Assembly: GCA_037975125.1 (NCBI GenBank)
Contig: CM075853.1
Coordinates: 39,207,113 to 39,271,112, forward strand
Source of the DNA: Latrodectus hesperus
Taxonomy: Eukaryota > Arthropoda > Arachnida > Araneae > Theridiidae
DNA: 64,000 bases
Direction: 5' to 3'
A program made the position numbers and the translations under genes. This document shows positions 39,632 through 54,300 of this stretch, piece after piece (position 1 is the first letter of the stretch; each line of letters begins with the position of its first letter). The notes below the pieces were generated by a model. It had not been told where the DNA came from. It was given only the letters and a program-made list of their open reading frames with translations, and did no database searches.

Positions 39632-41873
39632 AAATTATAATTAACAGAGTTTATAAGAACTGTTACACAAATATTTTGACAACCACGACAAGTATTTCGG
39701 AGATTTCATAAATTGTATGTACGTGATTCAAAAGTAATATGGCTTTTTAAGTATTAAATATTTATTCAAAAGCTTGTTATACAATAAATATAAACTGAAG
39801 ACTGTTGTATTTGAACATAAAATAACTTTTTTTACGTAAAATTTTGAGAGCAATGTAAATATTGAAACTAATATAACGTAAACTTTGTTTCGTAAATATA
39901 TTTTAAAATAAACATGCTTTTAGAGTGATCCATCATTGTCAGAATTTATTTTTAGAAATTAAAAGGTGAATTGCTACATTTAATATTCTAGGAATAAAAA
40001 GAGGAAATAAAATTAGTAAGTGGGCAAAAGCACATCTCCTTTCTTCATACAAAAAAACCAATTTCCGAAAACTTGAAATTACCGCGGGACATTTCGTGAT
40101 TGTGGGGGTTCAAATGAAAGTGTGTGATGATGATGTCAATTCAGAAAACTGAAGCATATTGCAATCTATATCAATATTAATTGTTCAAACATTGCAATCA
40201 TACAATATTTTTGACCAATTATTTCATATTTGCTTTATAAATTTTTTTTGTTTAAAATAAGTATTTTATATCACTAAATCTATCTAGATTTTCTTTGCTA
40301 ATTATGAAGTCTTTAATCCATTTTCTAAAAGCTTATCACTTTTTATTAACTATTTTTATATTTTTTATTAATTTTATTTTAAATTAAAGTATGCTTTGAA
40401 GTTACAGCAGGTTGATTTTTTGTTCAAATTTCGTAGATATATTTTGTTTTACACGGATATAAAAGAAACACGAATATCGAATGTATAGAGATCTAATTTC
40501 AATTTCACCATTCATTGAAAATTTTGATAATAATGAGTGAAAAGGTTGATTTTTAGAAAATTTTATTTGTAATTTTTGTTATTAATATGATAATGTTGAG
40601 GATTCAGTTTTAATAAAAAAATTTTAATTTATATTTTTAATTTTAAAAATATGTGCGTATAATTTTAATTAATAACAATTTTTAATAAGTAAAAATAGTT
40701 TTAATTAAGTAAGATAAGATAGATTATAAATGTAGATAACATTTTATTGAACAAGGGTCACAAACAAAATCCAATACAAAACTTGAGATTTCCTTTTAAA
40801 TTAATATATGTGTACAAATATTAAATATATTGAATTATTGATAAATGCAATTAAAATTAATAATTTTCAAAATAGAATATGCTGTATTTATTTCAAAGTA
40901 AAGGTATTTATAAACTGATTATTTTTACTTTCATCAAAATTTATAAGTTTATTTATAACATTCAATTTATTTTGTAAATGAATGTAAATCTATTTCTAAA
41001 ACCTGAAGCTGATGTTATAATGAAAATTATTAACTTGAGATGATGGTGCTGATAAATTTTAAATTTATGTTATTTCGTATTATATTATATATAAATTTTT
41101 CATAAATAAGATATCATTGTTAGTATTCTTAGTTGTATAATGTAGGTATATAAAAATGTTTAATTTTCATTATCAACAATTTTTTATCACTTTTTCCTTT
41201 CAAAGGCCCGTAGTATATAATATAGACATGTGCACATTTTTTGGGCTAAAAACTAATTAGAAACTCCTTATAAGCATATAATATAAAGTTTGAAATATCA
41301 CTAAGTGATATTTATTGTTTTTTAAGAAAGAATTTTAATGTAATTAAATAAGAGAATTTAAATATATATTTACTGAAAATAAAATAAGGGAATTATTGCT
41401 TTTATTATAGGCGGAAAGTTTCCATGATTACTTGTTTAAATATTTTTAAATATCCATTCTTTCTAAGTGGTTCTAATTTTTTAGAAAGGATGGATTTTAA
41501 TTTTAAAGAAAATGTCTAAAATCTTTGGTACAAAGTGATAAAATATCATTTGCAAAATTTGACTACTTTTATTTTTGGAATAACTTGAAAATATCAAATA
41601 ATTATTTTCTGGAAACTTGATTTTCATTAACTTTTAGTGCAAGCATAACAATTTAATCAAGCTATTAATCAAAGACTTATATGCACATAGTCATACTTCA
41701 AATTATTACATCTCTGGCTATCTTGGGAAAATAGCATTATGTATATAAATGATATGATAAAATAAAAATTAAATCTAATTTACTAAAAATAAAATTAAAA
41801 AAATAGTGTCATGAATATTTTCACATGTGTAGATGCAAAAGTTATTGAAAAAGTAAATAAATCATTTTGGTAG

Positions 41874-41924
<51 letters not shown>

Positions 41925-43746
41925 TTGTAGACTATTTCCTAATCATCCTACAGCTTACAAATGTTAGCAATTTCAGTTTTTTTTATTTTGTGTTTATAAA
42001 TTTAATGTCAGTTTTCAGAAGTCTTTAAAATCAGAATAGTCTACCTCAGTCAACAATAACAGTTTGTGTCTAAAAAACATTAGCTGCTTAAATATTCCTT
42101 CGATAGTTAAAGATAAATTTTAAAATGAATGTATAAAAATAAAAACTACAAACGTTTATTTTAACTATGGCAGACTCTTAAATTAATTTCATGTCAGGAA
42201 TTTTGAAAATAAAGTATGATCTTAATAATGCAAAACTTTTGTAAAATATTTAGTCTATTTCCTCTTAAAAAATTTTAAGAAAAAACAGACTTAGTGAATT
42301 TTTTACAAAATTTTTATTTCAATTTTATAATGACACAAAAATAGTCTGTGTGCTCATATCTTATTAAATTTTCTTTTAAAATTTATTTATTGTAATTTGT
42401 TTTTAAAAAATATAAAGGTAATTTGCTTTACTATGAATTTATTCTTCTCTTATGACAATTATTTATGGCAATCATAGGCACCCTAAAAGTTTAAAATTAA
42501 AGAAGTTAAACAACAAAAGTGCTTTCGTCAATCAAACAATATATTTATAGAGAGAAATTTTTCTTGATTAATTTTAAGAAAAGTCTAATAAATCAATTAA
42601 TCTTTAAATATTATAAATTATCATGTTAACCACTTAGTTCAATTTAAACATGTATTTCTATTGTACAAATTTTTCATGTAACGAACCAATATTTCTTTTT
42701 CAGCTTAACTTTTGTTTTTATCAAGCAATAGAGGGTGAAGAATTTTTAATAAATACTAAGAACTCTTAATTAAAAATATTTTCCATTATGTCATTTAATG
42801 AATTAAAATGTATTGATTAAAATGTGTCAATTTATATTCAGCTGTTATAGAATTCATAAAAATTTTCATATGGAGTTCCTGTCCTTCATAAATTCCTAAA
42901 ATCTTTAAAAGAAGTATTATATTAGAACATCAATGTGTGCCTAAGTGGAATATATCAGTGATTTTTATTTATTTATTTTAATTTATTTTTATATCAATTT
43001 TCTTAGGTTTAAGCAAGTTATCCAAAGTTGAAATTTTGATCTTGTATTCTGATGTTTCTAAATTTTTAATATCATGATAAAGCTATCGATATTTTTTCTA
43101 TTAAAATTTAAACATTAATAAGTAAAATGTTGACAACTTTTACCATGAATACCGCAGAATTTAGAAAAATAAAATTACGAAATTGGAATTTCAACTTTGG
43201 AAAAATTTAGCATATGTATATAGATATGCTTTATGGGTATTTGTTAACTGTATTGATAAGCTTGAATTTTTCTGTAAATTTGATGCAGTTTTACAAGCCT
43301 TAATAAATTTAAGAACATGTGTCTTTAATCCCATATAAAGATTAGCCATGTTGTAAATAAGTTAGTTACCAAAAATAAAACTTGTGTTAATCATTTTTAA
43401 ATTCTTTTGAGTATTTGATTCAAACAGAATTCAACACACAAACCTTTTTACCATTTTAGAGGTATTTTTTCTATACTTAAAAATTATTACCGTCATTAAG
43501 GTGGTAAATAGAAATAAAATTCGAGGCATGTTATGCATTTTAGCACTTGATATATAGTAACCAAATTCAGAATATATAAATGTATGTTCATTATCACTTC
43601 AGATAATTAACTACCTTTATGAAAATTGCTAGCTCTTTCTAAAAGGAGAGGAAAAGAGCAATGTTATAATTTTCAGTGCACTTTTATACTCAGAATTAAT
43701 AAGACTTGTTCAAATTCTCAGACTAATTTATCACTGGCAAAGCTTT
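39632..43746. other. AT-rich intronic sequence
   Basis: No gene or repeat family recognised, apart from an (AT)n run at about 41879-41922. Confidence 0.4.
41879..41922. repeat. (AT)n microsatellite
   Basis: About 44 bases of AT dinucleotide repeat. Confidence 0.95.
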
Positions 43747-43753
43747 ATATATA

Positions 43754-43848
<95 letters not shown>

Positions 43849-43860
43849 TGTGTGTGTGTA
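43747..43860. repeat. (TA)n(TG)n microsatellite next to HCN exon B
   Basis: A TA run with one interruption near 43756 is followed by a short TG run. It ends about 70 bp before the exon B acceptor, in the usual branch-point and polypyrimidine zone's upstream edge. Confidence 0.95.
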
Positions 43861-43929
43861 AATAGATATTGCTTAGTAATAAAAGTGTTATAAGTTAAAT
43901 ACTTACATGTTTTATTTTTCCTTCTCAAG

Positions 43930-44204
43930 GTATCATGAACCAGGATAATTCGGAACAGGTGATCCTTGACCCTGGTTTAATTGCCAGGCATTACTTACGG
44001 ACATGGTTCTTTTTGGACCTATTAAGCTCCATCCCCCTGGACTATATCTTTCTCATATTCAATCAGGATTACCAAGAAAACTATCAAATACTACATGCAG
44101 GAAGGGCACTACGCATTTTGCGTCTTGCAAAAATGCTGTCCTTACTTAGATTGCTCAGGTTATCCAGATTGGTTCGTTATGTTAGCCAGTGGGAAGAAGT
44201 TTAT
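43930..44204 (+). CDS. Ih: HCN (Ih) channel exon B: S3, S4 voltage sensor, start of S4-S5 linker
   Basis: This is the next identifiable exon of the same channel gene. It starts by completing the split Gly codon, giving ...[19 protein letters not shown] across the junction. It encodes the S2-S3 loop, S3 ([20 protein letters not shown]), a short extracellular loop, and S4. S4 has basic residues at every third position with a serine in the middle ([20 protein letters not shown]), the HCN pattern. It ends in the linker motif [10 protein letters not shown]. The acceptor follows a pyrimidine-rich tract and reads ctcaag at 43929; the donor is gtgagt at 44205. Entry is phase 1 and exit phase 0. Its 275 bp are not a multiple of three. 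The open frame runs about 33 residues into the intron before a stop, so a retained intron would truncate the protein just after S4. The short form [18 protein letters not shown] between S3 and S4 looks arthropod-like rather than vertebrate. S5, pore and cyclic-nucleotide domain must lie on later exons, not found here. Confidence 0.95.
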
Positions 44205-47200
44205 GTGAGTATTATTTTTTTGTTCCTACATATTCTGCTTCTATTGCATCTCAGAATATTCAGTACAGAGATGTATTACTCACATCATTACTTTTATTCA
44301 CAATAAATTATGTATAATATTATATAATTTTACTATTATATTCAAAAAATTAAGCTTATTTTCTTACAACCAGAGTTTTTTAAGAATGTTGTTAAGAGAG
44401 TAATTATTTAATTTATAAATTAAGAAGTAGATAATTATAATTTTAAAGAAATTCTGGAAAGTAAAATCAAATTATTCACAAATAAAAAATTTTCATAAAA
44501 ACTGCACTTGTAATTTTAAATTAATTATTCTAATAAAAATGTATGAATATTTTTGCAATCATTTTGCGATAAAATTTAAAGTTAAATTCAACTGTTGTTT
44601 GAAATAATAAGCTGATATAATTTGAAATTAAGTTATAAACATATATTTCAAAGTAAAGGAAATTATGAGAAGCTGAAACCCTGTAATTTGAAATTAAATA
44701 TATAAAGTGAAATAAAGCTTAAAGCACTTCTCAATGTAAAGTATTGATTAATCTCAACTTATATTTTAGTGAAATTTGTCTGTGTTTATAAGTATACATT
44801 TGATATTTATTTTTAAGAACTCATAGGGGCTAGTAAATAATTACAATCAAAAGTTTGTGAAATAAAAATAACTGTTATATTTTAAAACTACTTTTTTTTT
44901 TATCAATCTTCTCTTTCTTTATAAATAAATATTAGAAAAAAACTATTTAGTATGCATTATATAAAAAGCACATGCAAAATAAAATTCATACCTAAAAGCA
45001 ATTCTTACCTTCATTTTATTAATGAAAAATAAAGTAGAGTGATAACTTAGTGTTTTCTGTTTCAAAACTATATTTTTAAAAACATACATTTCAATTTAGA
45101 GAAGCATTTCATTGTTATTTTTCTTTGAAGTAGCTTAATCTTATTAGCTGCTCACCTTATTTCACAAATGGTTACAGAATTACTTCATTTTCTCGTTTAA
45201 TATTTGAAAGTTCTTTTTCATTCTCATTCTTTATGTTCTCAATCATTAAATCATCCAATACTTGTTACAAAGAAATCCATCTTTGTAACTCGTTGTTTAT
45301 CCAGACTCAAAAAGTCCTAAAAAGAAAATTTCAGTAGCTCAAAGTTTCTTTGTTGAAATTCATTATGGGTAACTCATCTTCATTCAAATCATCAAATAAG
45401 TTTTTTTTAGCTTTCTTCAGTTTATATTTAATAAAACATGCAAATTAAAATTTCTTAGATATCCTTTTTTGATTATCTCATTCCAAGCATGCATTGAAAG
45501 TGCATTTTACCTTAAAAGGTCAATTTCATGACGTGATTCCAAGTCATTGTGATTCCTTGCAAAAGTACCATATGACATTTGCATTTGATGCTTTTGATTA
45601 CTCAGATGCTTGGGCTATAAGTCTGAAGTTATATTAATCCAGTGAAATTCCATATAAATTGCTTAAAAGAATCCAGAATTTCAAAAACAACACAGTTAGT
45701 CATCCACTATTCAAAGAATTTGTGATTTGCCTATAAAAATGTCAGTCCAAGTTTCTCAACAATAAAATAAAAGAGTGAATAAAAAGAATCATATGATCTA
45801 AAATAAAAAATAAATCTATGAATGCAAGTTCATAAAAAAAGAGATTTTTCAAAAATTTAGTTTGTAAATTGTAATTAAAAATATTATTACATCTGTAGTA
45901 TTCTGTTAAGAGCCAGCCATTAGTTCATAAAATCATAAGTGAGTTTCATAAAAATGAGCATTTACTACAATATTATGATGTATCCACCTATCTATCTCTA
46001 TGCAGAAATAAATCAATTGGTAGGCAGACATTCAACAATAAGAAGATTAATAATTATTTTAGTCTCTAATTAACAGACATAAATTTAGAAACTAAAATAA
46101 GTATAAATTGGTGATGATAATATAATTTTTCAGATCTAAAACAAAACATTAGAAGCTTTAAAAATTTTATGAAGCTTTTAAATGTGTATTACCTTTTATT
46201 CAAAAATAGTTAAAAATAAATATAAAAAATGTGTTAATAAAAAAGACCGAAAAAAAACTTTTTATTGTGTTAATCAAAAAGCAAATCAAATAAGGAATTT
46301 TCAAAATAATTCATTCAGTTTTGGAAAAAATTAAATACTCAATATATTTCTAAATAAAAAATGGGAAGGAATATTTGCATATATTCTTAAATTTATAACA
46401 ATTATTTAAATGTGTTAATTTTAAATAATCTAATTATCAATATCTAAAAAATCTAATTGCATGTTAACTTTTAACAATATTTAATGTGAATTGTTAGGAA
46501 ATCAAGCGATGAAGCAAAATCAAAATATTTAGAAACTTTTTAAAATTTTGTTTTGTATATAGAAATTAAAAATTACATCAGTAAATTCATATTAAATGCA
46601 TTTTTTGGTTACATATAAAATATTTCTAAAATCACTATATTATGAATTGAATAAAAGTAATTATAGATGTATAAATTAGTAAGGTGTAAATTTTGAAACT
46701 GTGGCAATTTTCAATCTTAAAGTAATACATCTCTGAGTTTATTTGATTTTTACATTAACTTTTATATAACATTTTCTTAGAGCATTTAGAGATGCTGTTT
46801 TTAATGCTTCAGTCTTGCAGAGCTTGAGAATAAGTTGACTTTCATTGCTAATATATATTTCTTTAATTATGTCAAATATAATCTGCACTTTTTAGTATGA
46901 GTCAGTTGAACAAAATTCAAATTTTATTTTCTTTATGATTAATAAAGAAATAATTTAAAAATAATGTGTAAAAAAATTAATGTTTTGAAATTTCTTTCCT
47001 GATTAGTGTAATTTATTACAACAAATATATTTTATGTACAATATAATTTCTGAAAAATATATGTATATATATATATATGTTCATACATACATATTTTATA
47101 TAAATTTTTTGAATTATACACATGTTTTAGTTAATTCACAGAATGATAAATTTTACATTTTTGCAATTTTATTCTTAATTAGTATGCATTTTTTAGTTGA

Positions 47201-49462
47201 AATTTTTTAAAAATGATCTATCTATTATTAATAAAGGTTTGGACTCTAATTCTAACTATGTATTAATTTAAAATTTACACTTTATTTGTGCTGTGATAAA
47301 TACTTTTTTTAGTTTATTTTGATATAGTGGTTAGAGAGTATTGTATATTCTAATAACATATAATGGATATTTTCATTGTTTGTGGATTAAGAAAAACATC
47401 TGAAAATGTTTTAAAGATTAGCTGATTTTCGTATCTGTTTTCATTTTTATTTATTTATTTTTATAAAACATTATAATTTTTCTTTTCCATTTGAAAATAT
47501 GCTTATATTTTTCAGAATGTCAGAATTGATTTCTGTAATTATCCATGATTTTCATTATAACAGTATCATTAAACAATGATCAGTCATTTAAATTTTATAA
47601 ACATTACTGCATTTTTCTTTAAGCATCTTATGGAACAAAAAGAAATCCTGTTTTTTTCTTTCCATATTTGTTGCAAATTAATTATTTAATATTCTTTGAC
47701 AGCTATCATTTTAATGAAATGAGTTTTTCTTTAATTGTTCAAATTTTAATTGTCTCATGATAGTCTCATTACTTGTTATGTTACATAATAACTAATAGTT
47801 TTCCTCATTTGTGCTTTGTCATTGGAAGAAGTGAGAATAAATATACAAATTAGTATGCCACATATTTAAAAAATCTCTCAATAAAGATTAAAAATGCCCG
47901 ACATTGTTTAAGTAGGTCAACTGTGTACTTTCATCAAACACAACTTATTTATAGCAAAGGTAAATAAAATTGTCCTGGGAACTTGCTTAGTGTTGTTTAC
48001 TTTGCAGCTTCAAACTGGCACATCAGAAATTTCATTAAATTGCTAGATATTTCATATTTAGGATTTGGAAATATAAGGATAAAATATAAGAATTTGGAAA
48101 TAGTACTGTTGAATGAGCATACTGTAAGGGATTGGTTTAAAAAATTCAGGTTGATTGATTCAAGCTAGTGAAGCAGATTTGTGCTAACCACTCATGGACT
48201 TCTCTCTATCCAATATCCCAAAGTTTTAGCACAAGATGATTGCACAGTTGGAGACATGTTCATAAAAATAAATACTAGATATTGATGGAGATGAGATTCC
48301 AAGAATAAAGAATAGGCTATATTTATTGTAAATTATTTTCGTTTTGACCATCAAAAGTTGTGAGAACTTTATTGGTTTTCTTATACAATATAGTGTGTAA
48401 AATTTTTAGTTTCTTAGAATTCTTTAAAGTACCTTATTTATTTTATTTTAAGAGCCTTAATTTTAATCTAACCATTTGTTCTTTGGATATTTATTAAATT
48501 CAAAATTTAAACACTTCTTTTTTGCTTTCTTTAAAGAATAATTTTGGAAATTAACTTGTTTTGAGTTAATAAGCCACTGCAGCACTTTTTTAACATCAAA
48601 CTATCAATTTTCAAAAAGTTTAATTTTTTAATTCTGATTAGGAAATTTTAACCACTTCTCTTATAATCCATCTATGTTCATTTTTAAATTTAATTACCTT
48701 CTTTCCATGTTAAATTTCTTTGTAAAGCTAGCATTTCATTTCACATTTTTTAACATAAAATTAATTAAAGTCTAAATTATTTAATCTGATTAACTCTATA
48801 ATGTGTTAGAGAAAAACAGTAACAATTATAAATAAAGGCTATTAGTATAACAGTGCTTAAATATGACATAAACGTATCAAAGTATGCAATGAAAATTTTT
48901 TTCAAATGCATTTATGTAATTACTGAAGAAGGAAAATGAACTCTCATAGACCTAGACAATGATATTCTCAATTTTTTTGTTAGTGCACAATAAATAAGGG
49001 GCACTTTTTTAGTGTAAAACTTATTTATTAAAAAAAAAACATAAAAAATTGTATTTGAATACTGAAATTTTTCAGAGTAAAAAAAATTTTGTAAAAAAAT
49101 TCACAATTTGTTGCAATGATGATAAAGTTACTCATGTTTTGATGCAATTTTTCATATTTTATGTGTAAAACATCTTCTCGGTGTGTTGAAGCATTTTGTG
49201 TTTTATATTAGTGTATTATATATTAAGTTAGATATAAGAGAATATATCAGATTATACTGAAATTTTCTAACTTTTAAAGGGAATCGGAAATTATAAAAGT
49301 TAAGTTTGTATTTTCCTGTGCATTTAAGAAAATTTTCTTTATTGAATAAATCACTTATCATTGAATTTTACTTATCTTTAATTTGTTAATTCGACTCTTC
49401 CTCAAAGAAAAGTGAAGGGAACTAATAAAATATAGATATTATTACCTAACTTTATACTCTCT
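44205..49462. other. AT-rich intron 3' of HCN exon B, nothing recognised
   Basis: I looked for the expected next HCN segment (S5, GHWxGCLQF) and did not find it. The open frame at 47983-48168 ends EHTVRDWFKKFR, faintly like a mariner helix-turn-helix, but the rest does not fit. Confidence 0.4.
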
Positions 49463-49690
49463 CAGGGTCTAGATAATATTACTCAGGCTGAGCAAGGTTG
49501 ACTGTGCCTTTCATCCCTTCTGTCAGTCAATAAAGCTGAATACTAAGCATGACTAGGAACTGTGAGTTTCGTGTTAGGCTGACTACCTAACCATGACATG
49601 TTCACTCCCCAGAGCCCCCTGTCATGAAAGCAGTGTGGACACTTTAGCCATGGCCCACTGGGGTATGTCATGCCACTGAATTTAGTTTAG
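49463..49690 (+). mobile_element. tRNA-derived SINE, (TTTAG)n family, 5'-eroded
   Basis: The plus strand shares the blocks listed for the 34.1 kb copy in the same order and ends gaatttagtttag. The tRNA-like head is mostly lost; only a B-box-like cagggtctagat remains. It stands out as a GC-elevated island in very AT-rich sequence. Confidence 0.7.
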
Positions 49691-52600
49691 ATATTTTCTA
49701 AATAATATTTTAAAAATTATCTAAATTTAACATAATTTTCTGTTTGTTAAGTATAAAAAAGTAATATAGTAGTTTTTTATACTAAAGTATAAAGAATATT
49801 TTCAATTTATGGCTAATAGATTCAAAATCAAAATAATAAATAATTGATCTCATTCAAATTATACCGCATTCATTTATAATACTTGATATGAATATTGATC
49901 ATTAAAAAATAAATATGCAGGTGATTAGTAAAATGATTAATCCGACTGACTTTCATTTTCGAAAAAGTATATTAATAATTATTTGTTACTTTTTCAAGTA
50001 TTGTAAGTATCTATTATCATGTTTGAAGTGAAGAAATTGCAATTTTTTCATTACTGTGATTTTTAGAACTACACAGTGGAATATTGGTGAATATCTTAAT
50101 TGCAATTCTCAAAAAATTCCAATAATTTTTAAATTCGATTATATATAATATAAAATTACTAAAACCTGTCTTTAACTAAGATTTAAATTAAATCCTTCCA
50201 TATGGAAAAGAAAGTTGTGTATTAATTTACGACAGTGGTGAGATATACACATTATTTTCACTATTTCATGTGAACTACTATTTTGCTATTATAGTTAAGT
50301 CAAGGTATTTATCAATAGTCTTTTGGTTAAACGAATAAAAATATTGAAAATTAATTTAGCTTATGTGATTTTTAAATTTCAAATTGAACATCAAATTTTA
50401 CATGAATTTATTCTATTGATGCTAAATTACAGGAAATAAATAAACTGGTCGAAGATATTCCTCACACAATAAGGTATATACAGTTTTCAAAATTTTACAG
50501 TTTGAAACCTGATTAATAAAAAATCAATTAATGAAAATAAATGATTTTCTTAATACTGATAAATATATGTAATCATTAATATTTGAGGAATGCATTATTA
50601 CTAGTCATAGAAGTAGAACTAGATCATATTGATTATTGAAGGCATGTAAACCAGTATAAAATTATAATTGCCATTATAACAGCATTGATAGCATAAAATT
50701 TATATAAAAACAAGTAGCTGATATTTATTATAAATCAAGAGAAAACATTTTTTCATTAAAAAGGAAATTTTATTAATCATTTTCAAATCACAAATTTGGT
50801 AACCCTTCATCTCTCAAAATAAAAGCTGTCAATTTCTTTCAAATAATTATATTGCTGTCACATACACAAGTGTTATTGTATTCTGTTTAAACATATACCT
50901 CATAAAATTGCATATGGAAAAATAATCATTTCATATGATTTTTATTTTTCATTAAAAATATCAAATAAATACTAAAATGTAACAAATTATATATTACATT
51001 TTCATTTATGATTGAAAATCAGTTAATAGTTTGATAAATTAAATAAACACTAAAATATCACTGTATTTTTAGCATTTATATAATTTGTTGGTTTATGAAA
51101 AAATAATACAAAACATCAAATAAAAACTAAAATAATGCAGATTATATTATGCATTTTTATTTATGCTTGAAAGTCAACTGATAAAATATTCATTGCATTC
51201 TTATAGTACAATATGCATATCTTAAAATTTCTGTGCTTTTTGTAAAGCAGCTTACATGTAATTTGCATGATTTTGTAAAATATTTTCAGTTATGATTTGC
51301 ATGACTATAACTTATAAATACCAGTTAAGAACTGGCTTATTTGCTTTTGGCTGACATATTGCTGCTTTATATTCTTCTAATTTATATAATGTGGGTTTTC
51401 ATTTAATATAGCAAATATTTTTCAATTGCTTTCATTCTTCTTAATTGTTTGAAATATACTGAAATCAGTCATATATTTTATATCCATGTATATTATAAAA
51501 TTAACAATAATATTATAAGCCAATTTGGATGTATATATATTTTTAAATAAATGTTGATTGTTTTCATTTTACTTGATTGTGTACACTTATTCAAATGTTC
51601 TTATCCTATTCTATATAATCGTCCACAGATATATGTGGTTTCAATAGTTTTAAATGATGGATTTTGAATGTATAAGTATTTTGTTTCTCTTCAAATTTTA
51701 CAAAGTCAATGATTTTTATTTTGTTAATGTCTTGCATGCATTTTGTATGCAAAAATATGTATAATAATAAGTGTTTTATTTAGATATTTATTTAAAATAT
51801 AGATTATTTTTAAGATAATTCACATATTTTTGTTTCAATCTAATTTTGTATAATAATTTGAAATGATTTAGTTAAGTGATTTTATAAACTGTAATGAATA
51901 ATATAACTCTCTCTTTCTTAAGCGGGTAAAATTAAAATGTTTGTTTTCTCTTTACTATTCTTTATCATTTATGTAATTTATGGATTGATTCCAATAAAAA
52001 AAATTAAACACTATTCAAAAAGCCCTTTTAGAATTTATTTTTGTGTTTTCAATCTTATATAAAATTTTTAGCAAATTTTACTCAGCTTTAAGTATACCTA
52101 ATAGAATAGGATGTTATAGTTTCTGTAACCACCAGAAAAATTAATATATACTCATGAAATGTTCTATTAAAAAATTAAAATTTTATCATAATATATATTC
52201 ATTTTCCTTCTTTGATTACAATACCCTAGTATTAATTTTAAAAAAATATAAGAACATTTAATCGTTTTTTTAAATTGTGATATGATATTGATCATTTTTA
52301 AATAGAATGCTTATCCAATAAAAATATCTAAAGAATACTTGATGTTGAAGCACTTAATTGTTCGATCAAGTTGAATTGATTACTGTTAAATAAAAGTTTT
52401 ATTTGGCATAATATTTTCTAATAGCATAAAAGATTTCAGAGAACATAAGTTATCCTTTTTAGAAAAAATGTTAATTTGTTTTGAAAATAGTGTAAAATAG
52501 TTGAATTACTGTGCAGGAGAATTTTATTCAAAAAATGAATTTTTTGTTAATAATAAAAAAGAAATATTGCATTTATTATTTTTGATATTCATATTAATTA

Positions 52601-54300
52601 ATACTAGCCTTTTACAATTTTAATACTTAATTTTTATAAAATCTGCCAAGATACTTTGTAATGTAATTAAAAAATTTTATTTTTTTAAATCAATATCTTC
52701 ATTCAAGAATAGTTCTGAATGCTGTTAGTAATAAGGGAATAACTATTTTGTCCTGTATTTTTTGAACTTCAAACAATATGCTCTATTAAGGCAATTGTAT
52801 TTACTTGATATAATCTTTTAAGAATTCCAAATCTGAAATGTTGAATAAATTTGTTCTAAAATAATTTTATTAATCCCAATATTTTTTGTATAAATTAATA
52901 GCTAAATATACTAAGAAAGCTCAATATTTAATTAGAAAATGTTAGTGAAATGAATTATATGCATTTTTTTCCTGGTGTGTGTAAATTTAGCTTCAGTGTT
53001 AAATCTTTACTATAAAAGTAAATTCAATCTATTGTAAGCTTTAATTTATCATTAATTGTTTTTAATAATAATGTCCTATTATTATTATAATTGTTGAGAC
53101 TTTGGTGATTTGTCATAATAAACATTTTTTCTAGAATTAACTAATTTTTTTACATATTAAAATAAAATATTCTTTATTTATTATGTTAATTTTGTTATAA
53201 TTACAAATTGTTTTGCTTTGTTCATTTATCTAAGTATTAACTTCTTTTTATTTGTATTTCAAATTATGGAATATTTTATTCATAAAATTAAAAAAAAAAT
53301 TTAATTATTGAGAGAGCAGTTTTATATACATCTCTGGAAACTTGTGATCAAATAAGCTCTTGATCTATTAAAAATGTTACATTATTTTGACTAGATAAAT
53401 TTGATCATATACTCTTTTATTAAAAATGGTAGGCATTTATATACAAAATGTTATATATTGCTATTGAAAAATGTTGATTCAATGAAGGAGATGTGGAAGT
53501 TAGAACTAGTGCAGATTTTTAAATGTATATATACAGTTATTATATTATTTGTCAAATTAAGAAGGAACTGGAATATATAAAAATGTTATGAGATCTGTAA
53601 ATATCCATCCCTATATTTTTATATTGAATTCATTTACACCATTTTAAATTAGGAATTTAAATTTAGCATACATGTTTCATATTCAATATTTAAAATGAGA
53701 AAAATTTCAATGAAAATGAGGCAATAGTTGCAGTGTGATAGGTATTAATATAAATTATTAAAAAAGCAAACTTTTAGGATGTTTCAGAAAGGATTTAATC
53801 CAAATGCTTAATAAAGATTGCAGTTGACCATTTGATAGAAAAAGAACTAAAAATCACAGCTCTGAAATATTTCATGTGCAAGTGAAATTGGATTCGTATG
53901 AGTGTGAACATCAAAAGGTTGTTAAATGTTAATGACAGCAATGTTGTTGAAATATTTATTTATTTTGTTAGAGCGTTTCACAATGGTTGTTTTACTTTAC
54001 TGTTCATTAGTTGAGCTAACTTGATACTGCCAAAACAGCTGTAGATTTTATTGCATATATTTGTATTTATTCAGATGAGAGCATCTCTTATGCATATGTT
54101 TTTGTGATGCATTTTTAATAGTTTATAGCCTTCTAGCTTAAATTTTTCATAAAGAATGATACTTAGTTGATTTCACTAATCAAGAACATATTTGTCTGGG
54201 TTCTATGATCAGAAATGCTGTAGTTTTATAAATTATAAATGAACAAAAAATGTTATCTAGAAATGAGATTCTTAGGAATATTTTCTTAATGATTTTTTGC
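49691..54300. other. AT-rich intronic sequence, nothing recognised
   Basis: No gene, exon-like segment or repeat family recognised. Confidence 0.4.

Noticed and set aside
44205..44306. Extension of the HCN exon B frame to a hydrophobic tail
   Set aside because: A consensus gtgagt donor precedes it and the residues do not match HCN S5. It is intron read-through.
47983..48168. Possible mariner helix-turn-helix (EHTVRDWFKKFR)
   Set aside because: Only about 12 residues fit, and neither upstream nor downstream sequence matches a mariner transposase.
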